Notes: generated by a model from the sequence alone, not told the origin. Numbered from the stretch's first letter, positions 42,101 to 50,534 are shown. The stretch is 64,000 nucleotides of DNA from Clostridia bacterium (GCA_017483195.1 JAFULR010000005.1:34749-98748), one strand, 5' to 3'. Translations and numbers: made by a program.

Positions 42101-43664
42101 GAAAATACATTTTGCTCCACTCGGGCAAATCAAATCTTTGGGTGGGATTGTCAAAAATCTTAACATTCCCATCAAGAATTAGATTTCCTTTGCTATCGGT
42201 TAACAGTTTAGGAGCAACCTGTGAATATGGGTATGCCTCATAATACAAAGCTATTAATTCTGCATTCAAATTGCTATCGACATAATGATGAGCATCCTGA
42301 TTTATAAGTTCAACAAGTTCTTTGTCAGAATAAAATTTTATTCCGCTCTCGCTTATATAATCAACAATATACTCATCAGGAGCGTGTTTTAACAAGGTGC
42401 GACAAGTGCTTGATAATAGTATCTCATCAAATCTACGACGAGAATACTTAGGGGATTCACTTATGCTGATATATTCCTCGTTAATGGTGGGGAATATCTT
42501 ATATTCTCTTATTTTTTCTTTTAGTCTGCTTGTAAAATTATATTCTCTGTCTAATTGACCTAACGATTCCGAAGGAAGCAAAAAACGCAATGCTTCATAA
42601 TCACATTTATCTGAATCATATACCAATCCTTCACCGATTTCTCCAATAAAGTCGATTAATCGTTCCAAGATCATCTCGTTGAAGAGATTGTCCTTTACCA
42701 AGCTGTTTCTTTCACTCGTTAATTCAAAGGTTCCGTGTATCAAGAATGGGAACGACATGGGGATATCGGTCTTGAAATACGAATATAAAACGCCATTTTC
42801 TCGAATAGTTTCACGTTCCGTAGCATCATCGTTATAAGCAATGATCAGTTCATATTTTTTAGTTTCACCATTCTCTTGAGTAAGCTCCCCTTGACGACTC
42901 CAAACTCTCCATTGTGAAATAGAGTCACCTTCCTGAATGATACATAATTCGTTCTCTTTGATAGATTCAATCTTTCGAGTGGCTTCACTTGTGATAATTT
43001 CTATTGTATTGACATACTGAAGGAACAGTAATTCTTCAAATTTCAAGTTAATTAACTGATTCCTAATTTCATCAAGATATGCATCATCGCAGTAAAGAAC
43101 GATGGCAGTAGAGTATTCCGGGGAAAGCCATTTCGAAATCTCAGCTTTGTCATTATAAACTTCAGCTGCCGTTAAAATAGCGGTTCTGCTCAATCTGTCG
43201 AGTTCTTCAGAACCGTAAGCATGACTTTGCTGTTTGTAATATCCTAAATTCCGTACGGCTCTTTCTTCGGAAAAATCCACATAGAATTCGCTCGTGTATA
43301 CCGAGATTCTATTTGCCCAGTTCAAAACAGAACGAAATCCTAAACCTTTACATCCTATCGTTCCTTCGTGTTTAGAGCTTGCATCGGTATGCATCAGCGA
43401 CAACACACCACGGGCAGAGAAAGGAACACCTGTGTTTTGGATGATCAAAAGATTATTTCTTAACTCCATACGAACAGATATCTGCGGAAATTCTTTCGAA
43501 TAGCAATCATCTGCATTTTGGAGCAATTCATATATTTGCCGACGTTTGTAATCAGTTTTGGTTTTGTTTTCGGTATTATGATCAGAAATAATATCCATTG
43601 CCGATCTCAAATATTTTTGTTCAATTGAATCTATTTCCTTTTGAATTATTTCGAATTCCGTCAT
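39147..43664 (-). CDS. Sacsin-like GHKL ATPase with C-terminal DUF3883 domain
   Basis: A 1505-aa protein. Residues ~30-110 form a GHKL/HSP90-type ATP-binding module: QIYELLQNADDCYS (N box), IIQNTGVPFS (G1) and GTIGCKGLGFRSVLNW (G2 lid), as in sacsin N-terminal repeats. A long helical middle follows. The C-terminal ~110 residues match DUF3883: GGDDSLGYDIWYSDERG and HYVEVKGST give a D...E-x-K nuclease-like core. ATG 43664 is used because TAGGAGGTG precedes it. Large ATPase-DUF3883 proteins occur in defence islands; ATP-driven control of a nuclease is likely. Confidence 0.88.
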   Translation of the reverse strand: MTEFEIIQKEIDSIEQKYLRSAMDIISDHNTENKTKTDYKRRQIYELLQNADDCYSKEFPQISVRMELRNNLLIIQNTGVPFSARGVLSLMHTDASSKHEGTIGCKGLGFRSVLNWANRISVYTSEFYVDFSEERAVRNLGYYKQQSHAYGSEELDRLSRTAILTAAEVYNDKAEISKWLSPEYSTAIVLYCDDAYLDEIRNQLINLKFEELLFLQYVNTIEIITSEATRKIESIKENELCIIQEGDSISQWRVWSRQGELTQENGETKKYELIIAYNDDATERETIRENGVLYSYFKTDIPMSFPFLIHGTFELTSERNSLVKDNLFNEMILERLIDFIGEIGEGLVYDSDKCDYEALRFLLPSESLGQLDREYNFTSRLKEKIREYKIFPTINEEYISISESPKYSRRRFDEILLSSTCRTLLKHAPDEYIVDYISESGIKFYSDKELVELINQDAHHYVDSNLNAELIALYYEAYPYSQVAPKLLTDSKGNLILDGNVKIFDNPTQRFDLPEWSKMYFLNPELETTLSKRLRTQGRNLTDKLKSFNVVEYSFNRVLAELVSQSKEDLEKTKGTLAWLYEYWEQNNRSFPSGFGNTDIRIVSRNNEIVGISKCYIGKEYGNELGERLTSFLENTIYVGALEQIGLSDKNIEDVKTFIYALGIKQYPAIETVKLDYQEENAYIKYNSQKHPYFFDNRNERFNHVSYFSQWGKEIIVSSIKGIDEILGGADFYDIICWLLCDGELYEAVMSENEISDAAVMKGRPPRVQYSREVRKNYMASWLRKIFTEAKWLPTLSKQKVEVGNCTLFAHKLSPIVEVLDIDYVKLIDKSGKSRKEIDLLFEKLGIVEDVVDLAPQKIYEILLGLYTNKAEPTVTKQIYTKLNLKYKAETIGGLINNNPMYEKFKSEGGVLAELNGEYVYLPVRDVYYVDKKIYSEDILKNYPLLVLGKRAGASKIQKMFCVQPIQATSEIQVVYEEHDLNVAYQKEFQRSLPYIYAKRIAVDSKNKEFYALRSAKIILVKEALSLYKIGDDQQQGMLQDYELIYKDRVAYIKIPMHIRSINELKESVKFRGAVAEVITTILDVDGDKDAFLIILACKSTKEAEEYFIENGDDDLSTVNLAKAKFSEQIDRKIEFWNAIENALGVEKIDQSQYTDLMIDFDYNNLNCFSNCPCIIKLFKKLGINVEHYNQYAFESIDLQPYYKEELRQIKQKYREKYFIYSLVRSGRIKTKFDFEVAKQNYDELTLVATNSVDAQLEKIFENNFGVSVSVLNGIEGSLDELLKKLIDESQEAPTATSIVTTPPAPKVEVNYDEINAQIASNTNAESKKVGLSALSTTTRKTVGSKKKGGTYDSTTTKSKEENGFIAESKVYHTLRTRIGSKGSVVWVSGNGYRAHENEGGDDSLGYDIWYSDERGKKHYVEVKGSTSENVEFVLTKNELEFAEQHAEEYEIWYVRIVDKQPTIPYELGNLLLLGEEETFFNNSKFAVENSEFRIRATANEQVEE

Positions 43665-43700
43665 AATACACCTCCTAAAGCAGATAAATTCATTGAATAT

Positions 43701-43744
43701 ATTATACCACAAAATCCGTCCTTTTTCAACCGTATTGTATGAAC
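43701..43744 (+). repeat. 44-bp direct repeat flanking the 1505-aa gene, copy B
   Basis: The partner of 39029-39072; it lies just upstream of the sacsin-like gene start and next to the junction repeat. Confidence 0.6.
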
Positions 43745-43773
43745 ACGGCGACGGATTTCTCCGCCGCCTTATT

Positions 43774-44006
43774 CTTTGATTACTGCGTATCAAATTTTGA
43801 TATCATCGTGAAATAAAGGTAGCCCCCGAACATCAAAAAACGATGTTCAGGGGCTTGTTTTTTTGACCACATGTTTGACCACTTACAGAACCGGAGCACA
43901 TGGAAACAAGAGCGCCAGAGAGCGCGTTTTGACAACTTTTGTGTACCAGAAAGGTCTAAACGGAGTAGAAATGTCCAGAAAATGGCAATTTTTACCATTG
44001 GGGTAA
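43774..44006. repeat. Integration-junction repeat, copy 3, with truncated att
   Basis: Closely similar to 943-1186, with bases 43852-43965 identical to 1034-1147. It starts with a strong terminator hairpin (AGCCCC..GGGGCT, 43821-43855) and the TTGACCACATG motif. The att-like core is cut after ATTGGGGT (43998-44005) and replaced by unrelated DNA. This marks an old boundary where the attachment site has been lost. Confidence 0.75.
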
Positions 44007-44365
44007 AGTCGAATTATGTCGTTTTTCCGGAGTAAAGGAGATTTAATGGACTAGAAACAGCTAGAAAAAATTATTAGTGCTAAAAATGTCTAGAAAACAT
44101 CAAATTCTGTGTTCACAAAAACACAGTTTTTTATATTTTACTCCGATTTCAACCTGAAATTGCGTTAAAAGCACTTGGACTTCTTCACTTTTTATACTTG
44201 AACTTCAAAAAGTGCAATGGAGGCTTTTCAAATTATTATAATTTGATAGAGATAAATAGTTCAAGTGCCTTTTCAATATCCTACAAACTCACAAAACAGT
44301 ATTCATAAGCTAACCGGCAACATCTACAAATCCAAGATACTCACGACTATCAAATGAAAACATCG
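44007..44365. other. Non-coding spacer after the truncated junction
   Basis: AT-rich DNA with no convincing gene. It contains CTAGAAA-type short repeats (44051, 44072, 44090 region), a terminator hairpin CTGTGTT/AACACAG with a T-run at 44107-44132, and an ATTATAATTTGATAGAG box near 44235 similar to the ATTATGATAGAG boxes at 4.4-4.7 kb. Confidence 0.5.
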
Positions 44366-45316
44366 TCAATCAAATAGTGATAATTGTTCTCCACCCATTT
44401 TTATGTTTGAAGATTCTAGGCTTTCGATATCACCGTTCCAATCATTTCCAATCGGAATAGCTCCTTGCTGAATCAGCGCTTTATTACCTTGATATGCCTT
44501 TTTATCCCAACACAGCTCTTTACACCAACCATACTTGAGGTTTTCAATGGCACCTGCCCAAGTTCCACCTTTGTTATATTCGGATCTCACAACAACAGTT
44601 CCCGAAGATTGCGCATATATATATCGATTTCGCATCATTGCAATGCCGACGTTAAAGCCTGCATCAGGTTTTACCACAGAAAGCAGAAGCATTTTCCTAT
44701 TTGCGAGTGCCCTTACAACGGAACTCTTTTTTATTTTCTTAAGCATTGAATCCGAAAGATATTCTATAATAGGTGCTCCCATTTCAAGCGCTTGTTCTTC
44801 AGAAACTGTATCTATCCCTTTTGCTCCTCCTGATACCACCCCAAAGCCGGAATTAATCGTTTTAGAAACGGTTTCTTTGGTAAAGGTAATATCATCCTCA
44901 GAAACGGTTCTCGAACCAACATAACCGACATACTTGTAGTCCAATAAAGAAATATCTCCCGCAACATAAAAAATAGGAGGACAATTGTTACCAAGTACTT
45001 TCTTTAGTTTTGATGGATATTCCTTATCCGCTCGTGTTATGGCTGAAATTCCTATATTTTGAAGTTGGCTTAATTCAAATGAAAGACTTGCATTTCTATC
45101 AATCAACCTAAATATTCTGTCCGCATATTCTTCAGAAACGAATAATTTTTCTTTAAGCTCTGCTTTTGAAAGATCAAATATACTTTCTGGCTGAAGTCCC
45201 GCTTCCATTAATTTTTTTGCAAGGTCACCCCACTCTTTGGGTTCCAAAGGAACAACGTTATCTCCCACACACAAATGGCTGCACAGAGTGAAAATTGCAT
45301 TTGAATTTGAGTTCAT
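44366..45316 (-). CDS. DprA-like SLOG protein
   Basis: A 316-aa protein. After a helical N-terminal domain (~1-85), residues ~95-290 form the DprA Rossmann/SLOG fold: YPSKLKKVLGNNCPPIFYVAG, YVGYVGSRTVS, GFGVVSGGAKGIDTVSEEQA, and a GGTWAGAIENLK helix. Housekeeping DprA loads RecA on incoming DNA; this copy is divergent and directly followed on the operon by no recombination gene but preceded (2 bp) by a RecQ-phosphoribosyltransferase gene. SLOG proteins in such contexts may bind a nucleotide signal. The SD is AAGGAGG. Confidence 0.85.
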   Translation of the reverse strand: MNSNSNAIFTLCSHLCVGDNVVPLEPKEWGDLAKKLMEAGLQPESIFDLSKAELKEKLFVSEEYADRIFRLIDRNASLSFELSQLQNIGISAITRADKEYPSKLKKVLGNNCPPIFYVAGDISLLDYKYVGYVGSRTVSEDDITFTKETVSKTINSGFGVVSGGAKGIDTVSEEQALEMGAPIIEYLSDSMLKKIKKSSVVRALANRKMLLLSVVKPDAGFNVGIAMMRNRYIYAQSSGTVVVRSEYNKGGTWAGAIENLKYGWCKELCWDKKAYQGNKALIQQGAIPIGNDWNGDIESLESSNIKMGGEQLSLFD

Positions 45317-45318
45317 AT

Positions 45319-47397
45319 TTAATCCTCCTTTTGACTACTGTCTGCCAATGCAAATGGGTAAATTTCTCCACATCCGCCTTGACTCAAATAATAACCGCAA
45401 GCTGTTAGTGTCCACCTTGAGTCCACAACATCATCAACAAGCAACACCTTGTCAGGAACTTCCACTCCATCCAACAAGTTGAAGGAACGCATCGCATTAC
45501 CACATTGATAAGAACTATTTTGCATTTCCTTTTGCTGACGTGTATTACTTTTTTTCAAAAGCTCCACAAATGTCAGTCCAAGAGATTCTGCTAGCCGCTT
45601 TGAAAAATCAAGAACAATGTCACTCCGAAGTGACGGTACACACGTTATGTATTTAATTCTTTTTTCATTCACAAGAGGTCTCAAGACCTTTGCACTTTTT
45701 CCTACAATCTCATCGCAAAAACGTTTTTTAGAACTATACTTATCTCGCTTTACAAGCTCTCCATAACCGGGATCACCGTATTTTGCCAAACATAATCCTA
45801 TATTATTGGGAATAGGAATATTTATTTTACCGGTATAATCAGTAGACGGCCATCTCTTTCGCGGTGGAATTTCAAGAATCAGTCCGTTTATATATGCTTC
45901 TGCAATATGGATTGAGGCAGTAGAAGGCTTGGAAGGAAGTATATCTCGCCCCAAACAATTGGCACAGTGACCACATTCATATGCACTATGATCATCAAGG
46001 CATTCAACAACAAATTTACTGTAGCAAGTAGTAGTTGTTGCAAGTTTCTTCATCTGTTCCATTTCTCTGATTCTCGTAGCAGTAACAGCATCATAATGTT
46101 CTTTATCGTAAACGAACGGTTTCGGTGTAGCATAATATAATTGCCTTTCTTTCATTATAAACCCTTCGTGTGTCAAGAAAGAGATTGCTTTATCCAAGCG
46201 AGATTTCTTTTGGTTTAAGGCTGAATATATCTGATTTTGCTTTACGCCATCGTTACATGAAATATATCCCATAACGTCTGTAGCCTCTTTTTCTGTGGGA
46301 AATGCAGTATCAACAAAATAGCACAATATATCTTCATCCTCTTTGCCAAACATCAGAAACGTATAGGCTCTATCAATATTTCTTCCGGCGCGTCCTATCT
46401 GTTGATAATAAGAAACTATGTTTGACGGCATTTGATAATGTATTACAAAGGCTATATCCCCCTTATCATACCCCATACCGAGTTTTATTGTTGCAACAAT
46501 AGCTTTTATTTCGTTTCTTCTGAATTTCTCCTCAATGTCTTTGTTTAAGAGTGCTCCATCTTCACCGTCTCTTGAATAATATGCCTCCGCATTTATTCCG
46601 TTCTTCTTCAAAAAATCACTTAAATAATCGCAATCTCTCTGTGTTAAACAATATATAATACCACTTCCGGGAAGCTTATTTATATTTTCAAGTATCCAAG
46701 CATATCTCGTAATTCTATCAGGCATCTCAAGAACCTGTATAGACAGAGATTCTCTTGTAAGAGGGCCTCTTGAAATAAATACATTATTTCCTAGTTGTTT
46801 TTCAAGATCACTTACTACTCTATCGTTAGCTGTAGCTGTTGTGGCTAATATCGGCACAGTAGCAGGTAGCGAAGAAATAACACTTTTCAAATCACCATAC
46901 TCGAGTCTAAAATCGTGCCCCCAGTCAGATATGCAGTGCGCTTCATCAATAACAAAAAGCCCTATTTTAATATTTTTCAGCTTTCTTTGAACCTCATCAC
47001 TGAAGAGTGTCTCTGGCGTTACAAGAATAAGATCAAGTTCATCGTTTTCCAGAGAATTCAAAATCTCCGCTCGTCTATCTTTAACGGTGCTATTCAAAAC
47101 ATCGCATCGCAACCCCATTTTTGTGGCAGCTTCAATTTGGTTCTCCATTAGCACAAGGAGAGGGCTAACCACCATAGTAACTCCCTTATTCTCTTTGCGC
47201 ATCAACTTAGTACAAACAAAATAAACGAGACTTTTTCCCCAACCCGTACGCTGAACTACAAGAACTCTTTTTCGAGTCATTGTTGCTTCGATAGCTTCAT
47301 ATTGACCATCTCGGAACTTTGCGCTTGGACCATAAAGTCCTTTTATTATTTGATCTGCTTGCTCATATATCAAAGTTTTTGTTACTTCTACCCCCAT
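45319..47397 (-). CDS. RecQ-family helicase fused to a phosphoribosyltransferase-like domain
   Basis: A 692-aa protein. The RecQ core: Walker A RTGWGKS (~51-57), DEAHCISDWGHDFR, motif III ATTATA, and QQIGRAGR (motif VI). The zinc-binding subdomain has Cys at YECGHCANCLG. After ~500 there is an extra domain ending in VLLVDDVVDSRWTLTACG, the PRPP-binding loop of type I phosphoribosyltransferases. This replaces the HRDC domain. It probably uses ATP to unwind DNA; the PRTase fold may sense or modify a nucleotide. It is operonic with the DprA-like gene. Confidence 0.9.
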   Translation of the reverse strand: MGVEVTKTLIYEQADQIIKGLYGPSAKFRDGQYEAIEATMTRKRVLVVQRTGWGKSLVYFVCTKLMRKENKGVTMVVSPLLVLMENQIEAATKMGLRCDVLNSTVKDRRAEILNSLENDELDLILVTPETLFSDEVQRKLKNIKIGLFVIDEAHCISDWGHDFRLEYGDLKSVISSLPATVPILATTATANDRVVSDLEKQLGNNVFISRGPLTRESLSIQVLEMPDRITRYAWILENINKLPGSGIIYCLTQRDCDYLSDFLKKNGINAEAYYSRDGEDGALLNKDIEEKFRRNEIKAIVATIKLGMGYDKGDIAFVIHYQMPSNIVSYYQQIGRAGRNIDRAYTFLMFGKEDEDILCYFVDTAFPTEKEATDVMGYISCNDGVKQNQIYSALNQKKSRLDKAISFLTHEGFIMKERQLYYATPKPFVYDKEHYDAVTATRIREMEQMKKLATTTTCYSKFVVECLDDHSAYECGHCANCLGRDILPSKPSTASIHIAEAYINGLILEIPPRKRWPSTDYTGKINIPIPNNIGLCLAKYGDPGYGELVKRDKYSSKKRFCDEIVGKSAKVLRPLVNEKRIKYITCVPSLRSDIVLDFSKRLAESLGLTFVELLKKSNTRQQKEMQNSSYQCGNAMRSFNLLDGVEVPDKVLLVDDVVDSRWTLTACGYYLSQGGCGEIYPFALADSSQKED

Positions 47398-47416
47398 TTT
47401 AGTCCCCCGTATCTTT

Positions 47417-48703
47417 TTATACTAATTTATACTTCGTCTTATTACCGTTTCCTAATTTTGCAATCAATCCCTTATCAATTAGTGCTGCTATCGTAACTAT
47501 TGCGGTTGTTTGTGAAAAGCCAAGAGCTTTTTGAATTTCCGGGCGAGACTTAATTCCCTCTTTCAGTACAGATAGCACGCCTTGCTCGTTTTCGGTCAAC
47601 TCAGCCTTTGTTTCTTTAACAGCCACATTTGTATTAGGTAACGTAATCTTAAATGCGTTATCGGATATCTCTATATGAGGCTCAAGACCGTGTTCCTTGT
47701 AAGCTTCCATGATTTTGGGCATACCCGTACCGTATGCTTCAATCAAATGAAGGCTATAGAACACATCTGCGAGCTTTTTGTTTCGGGCAATTGAAATGCC
47801 AAGAAGAATATCACTTTGCGAAATACCGCGTGCAAGACCGCCTATAGAAACAAATTCTATTCGATTATCAAAAATACTGATGAGCGTACTTGCAGAAAAA
47901 CCATACTCTCTATGAACGATAGCATTCAAAAGTGCCTCTCTGATTGCTTCCGTGGGATAGGATCTTTTATCAACACGGTACAGACCTTCCATATGTGCGT
48001 GTGTATGATTAAACTGATCTATAAACTGATACGCATCGTTAAGCTGCTTTAACAACGAGCCGCAAAATTCCCGCCTATCCTTAAATACCGTCTTATGCTC
48101 GCCTTCAAAAACTGCAATTTTTACAGTATGGGTGCACTGATCGGAAAGCAACAACGCAAGATTGGTATACGTTCCGTCCTCGCCAATCAAGCCGAGACTT
48201 CTCTTCTGTGCTTCACCGAAAGGAATTTGCTTATTTTCAAAAACAATATTTGCTTCATTGAAGGTTAATTCCTGAATAAGCGAGCGCGCCTCCTCGTAGC
48301 TATCTCCGGCGGTCTCGCGTATCATAGAAATAATTGCGCTCTCAGAAGCAGGAACGGATGAGGACCCCTGTCTCACATATACACCTTCCGGACGAATACC
48401 TTTAGCTGACAAATAGTAAGGACGGGCAGTACCGCGATTGACGGTGATTTTAACAACTTTTTTATCTTGTAGTGGTTCTACGGAAATATTGCAAAACATC
48501 GTAAGATCCGGCTTGATGGCATCACGGATAACATTTGAAACCTGGAGCATAACTCCGTCTATATTATTGATTTCAATAGCATTGCCGTCATCGTCAATTC
48601 CGATATAAAGATTTCCGCCATCGGTATTTGCAAAAGCTACAAGCGTCTTTTTTATATCCTCAACATATTCCCTTTTAAACTCTGTATTCTTATCTTCCAA
48701 CAT
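47417..48703 (-). CDS. AlbA_2/Schlafen-type ATP-binding transcriptional regulator
   Basis: A 428-aa regulator. The N-terminal AlbA_2 domain: EDKNTEFKREYVEDIKKTLV and FANTDGGNLYIGIDDDG. The middle has a GHKL-like segment (EALLNAIVHREYG, FDNRIEFVSIGGL). The C-terminus is a winged helix (PEIQKALGFSQTTAIVTIAAL). Such proteins are common local regulators beside restriction and toxin genes. The SD is GGGAGAT. Upstream repeated boxes are likely its operators. It precedes RecQ-PRTase by 19 bp, so it probably controls that operon. Confidence 0.88.
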   Translation of the reverse strand: MLEDKNTEFKREYVEDIKKTLVAFANTDGGNLYIGIDDDGNAIEINNIDGVMLQVSNVIRDAIKPDLTMFCNISVEPLQDKKVVKITVNRGTARPYYLSAKGIRPEGVYVRQGSSSVPASESAIISMIRETAGDSYEEARSLIQELTFNEANIVFENKQIPFGEAQKRSLGLIGEDGTYTNLALLLSDQCTHTVKIAVFEGEHKTVFKDRREFCGSLLKQLNDAYQFIDQFNHTHAHMEGLYRVDKRSYPTEAIREALLNAIVHREYGFSASTLISIFDNRIEFVSIGGLARGISQSDILLGISIARNKKLADVFYSLHLIEAYGTGMPKIMEAYKEHGLEPHIEISDNAFKITLPNTNVAVKETKAELTENEQGVLSVLKEGIKSRPEIQKALGFSQTTAIVTIAALIDKGLIAKLGNGNKTKYKLV

Positions 48704-48718
48704 ATTTATCTCCCATTC

Positions 48719-48766
48719 CGTTACTAACGGTTACTAACGATATTATATCAGTTATTAGCGTTACTG
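48719..48766. promoter_or_regulatory. Helically phased operator-like repeats before the AlbA_2 gene
   Basis: GTTACTAACG occurs at 48720 and again at 48730, and GTTATTAGCG at 48751: periods of 10 and 21 bp put all three on one face of the helix. The block is 16-60 bp upstream of the regulator start, suggesting cooperative binding, likely autoregulatory. Confidence 0.6.
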
Positions 48767-48858
48767 TCAATAGATCCTATTAAATTATCTCCATTTTTTC
48801 GTCGACTTTTTCTTTGTTTATTGCGCCCAAAATTTTGGGGTACGGTAAACGAAAAAAC

Positions 48859-49038
48859 AAGCCCTGTGTATCACAATAAACGGATACGCAGGGCTTGTTT
48901 TTTGACCACATGTTTGACCACTTCGAGAAGTGGACTACATGGAAACAGTAGTACACGAGAGCACGAAAATGTACGGTTTGGTTGACAGAATAGCACTAAA
49001 AAGCACTATTTAGCACCAGAAAAACATAAAAATCGGTC
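48859..49038. repeat. Integration-junction repeat, copy 4 (diverged)
   Basis: It has the same order as copy 1: terminator hairpin (AAGCCCTG with CAGGGCTT, T-run to 48902), the TTGACCACATGTTTGACCAC motif at 48902, about 120 bp of spacer with little sequence identity, then the att-like end. Confidence 0.7.
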
Positions 49039-49083
49039 TTGGGGTACTAGATGCCACAAGCTCAAGTCTTGTCACTCAGACCA
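49039..49083 (+). repeat. Diverged att-like tRNA 3'-end repeat
   Basis: It differs from the 1180 and 36744 copies at 5 of 45 positions but keeps the T-stem (ACAAG with CTTGT, here fully paired), the acceptor strand CACTCAG and ACCA. It would be the outer boundary of the third block. Confidence 0.7.
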
Positions 49084-49126
49084 AATAAGCACGATTATTT
49101 TGATAGAATAATCGTGCTTATTTTTT
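49084..49126 (+). terminator. Terminator directly after the third att-like repeat
   Basis: AAGCACGATTATT pairs GAATAATCGTGCTT around a short loop and runs into ATTTTTT. Confidence 0.85.
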
Positions 49127-49173
49127 GCTTTTTTAAGGTATTCTCTGCCTTTTTCCTTCTAAAAGCGAAAAAT

Positions 49174-49215
49174 ACCGCCGTTTTGGAACGAATCCGGGAC
49201 GGCGGTTGCTTTTTC
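49174..49215 (+). terminator. GC-rich terminator hairpin
   Basis: ACCGCCGT pairs ACGGCGGT (49174-49181 with 49199-49206) followed by TGCTTTTTCC. The next 250 bp hold AT-rich promoter-like DNA (TATAATATGTTATAA near 49430) before the zinc protein gene. Confidence 0.7.
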
Positions 49216-49468
49216 CTTTGAGCAATCGTGTAATCAACCACAAATCGTGTGATTAACCTATAATCGTGTGATTTTCACTTTACACTATCAGTAATCGAGA
49301 GCTTTGTTTTCACAGTAGCTAATACAAAATGTAAGTATTTTTACGAAAATGTAAGAGTAAGCAAACGAGGTTTTTGTGGTATAATATAATGGCAAGATGG
49401 CTATTGAAAAAACGGCAAAAATATGTTATAATATGTTATAAATAATTTAGTCAAAAGGAGCCACCGTT

Positions 49469-50533
49469 ATGGCAGAAAAGAAATACATAATTGATAATGC
49501 CGATCTGATGGCGGAGTGGAATTGGGAAAAGAATAACAAGTTGGGTTTTGACCCCAAAGTATTAACCTTTGGCAGTAACAAAAAAGTATGGTGGGAATGC
49601 AATAAAGGTCATGAATGGCCGGCAACAATAAAAAATAGAAACAAAGGTAATGGATGCCCCTATTGTTCCAGTAGATTTGTATTAATAGGCTATAACGATT
49701 TACAAACTGCAAACCCGTCCTTAGCAAAAGAATGGAATTTTGAAAAGAATAACGAATTAACTCCCACAGACGTAATGCCTAATAGCCAAAAAAAGGTATG
49801 GTGGAAGTGTAGCAAAGGACACGAATGGCAAGCTTCGATAGGTAGCAGAAATGTTGGAAATGGATGCCCATATTGCTCAGGGCGATACGTCATTAAAGGA
49901 GAGAATGATTTACAAACGATTAATCCATCTTTGGCAAAAGAATGGAATTATAAAAAGAACAACGGATTAACGCCCACAGACGTAATGCCTAATAGTTCCA
50001 AAAAAGCATGGTGGAAATGTAACAAAGGGCACGAGTGGCAGGCGACGATAGCCGATAGAAACAGCGGTCACGGTTGCCCGTATTGTGCGGGGCAAAAGGT
50101 TTTAAGAGGTGAAAACGATTTACAAACGGTCAATCCAACTTTAGCATATGAATGGCATTATGAAAAAAACAATGGATTAATGCCTACGGACGTTATGCCT
50201 AACAGTAGTCAAAAAGTTTGGTGGAAGTGTAGCAAAGGACACGAATGGCAAGCTACGATAGCTGATAGAAACAGTGGCTGCGGATGTCCTTATTGCGCTG
50301 GTAAAAAAGTTGCAAAAGGCTATAACGATTTACAAACAGTTAATCCGACTTTGGCAAACGAATGGAATTATGAAAAAAACAACAGTTTAACACCTATGGA
50401 TATTACACCTAATAGTGGGAAAAAGGTATGGTGGAAGTGCAAAAAAGGACACGAGTGGCAAGCGACGGTAGCAAACAGAAATAGAGGAAGCGGTTGCCCT
50501 GTTTGCAGAAAAACGAAAAACAAAGAGGTTTAG
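49469..50533 (+). CDS. Five-repeat treble-clef zinc protein (DUF4379)
   Basis: A 354-aa protein built of five ~68-residue repeats. Each has LA-EWN, a 17-residue spacer, a VWWKC-x-x-GHEW half-site and a GCPYC half-site, giving one Cys2-His-Cys2-type zinc site per repeat; the last repeat ends GCPVC. This is the DUF4379 probable zinc-ribbon family, related to nuclease-associated treble clefs that bind nucleic acid. The SD AAGGAG and a TATAAT-like box precede it. A membrane protein gene starts one base after its stop. Confidence 0.88.
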   Translation: MAEKKYIIDNADLMAEWNWEKNNKLGFDPKVLTFGSNKKVWWECNKGHEWPATIKNRNKGNGCPYCSSRFVLIGYNDLQTANPSLAKEWNFEKNNELTPTDVMPNSQKKVWWKCSKGHEWQASIGSRNVGNGCPYCSGRYVIKGENDLQTINPSLAKEWNYKKNNGLTPTDVMPNSSKKAWWKCNKGHEWQATIADRNSGHGCPYCAGQKVLRGENDLQTVNPTLAYEWHYEKNNGLMPTDVMPNSSQKVWWKCSKGHEWQATIADRNSGCGCPYCAGKKVAKGYNDLQTVNPTLANEWNYEKNNSLTPMDITPNSGKKVWWKCKKGHEWQATVANRNRGSGCPVCRKTKNKEV

Positions 50534-50534
50534 T

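Noticed and set aside
43662..43793. Longer N-terminus for the sacsin-like protein (start at 43793)
   Set aside because: The added codons lie in promoter and repeat DNA; ATG 43664 has a strong SD and begins the conserved region.
43780..43998. 72-codon - strand frame inside the junction repeat
   Set aside because: It lies in a sequence repeated at junctions, has no SD and reads through a terminator hairpin; the homologous copy at 1.0 kb has the frame disrupted.
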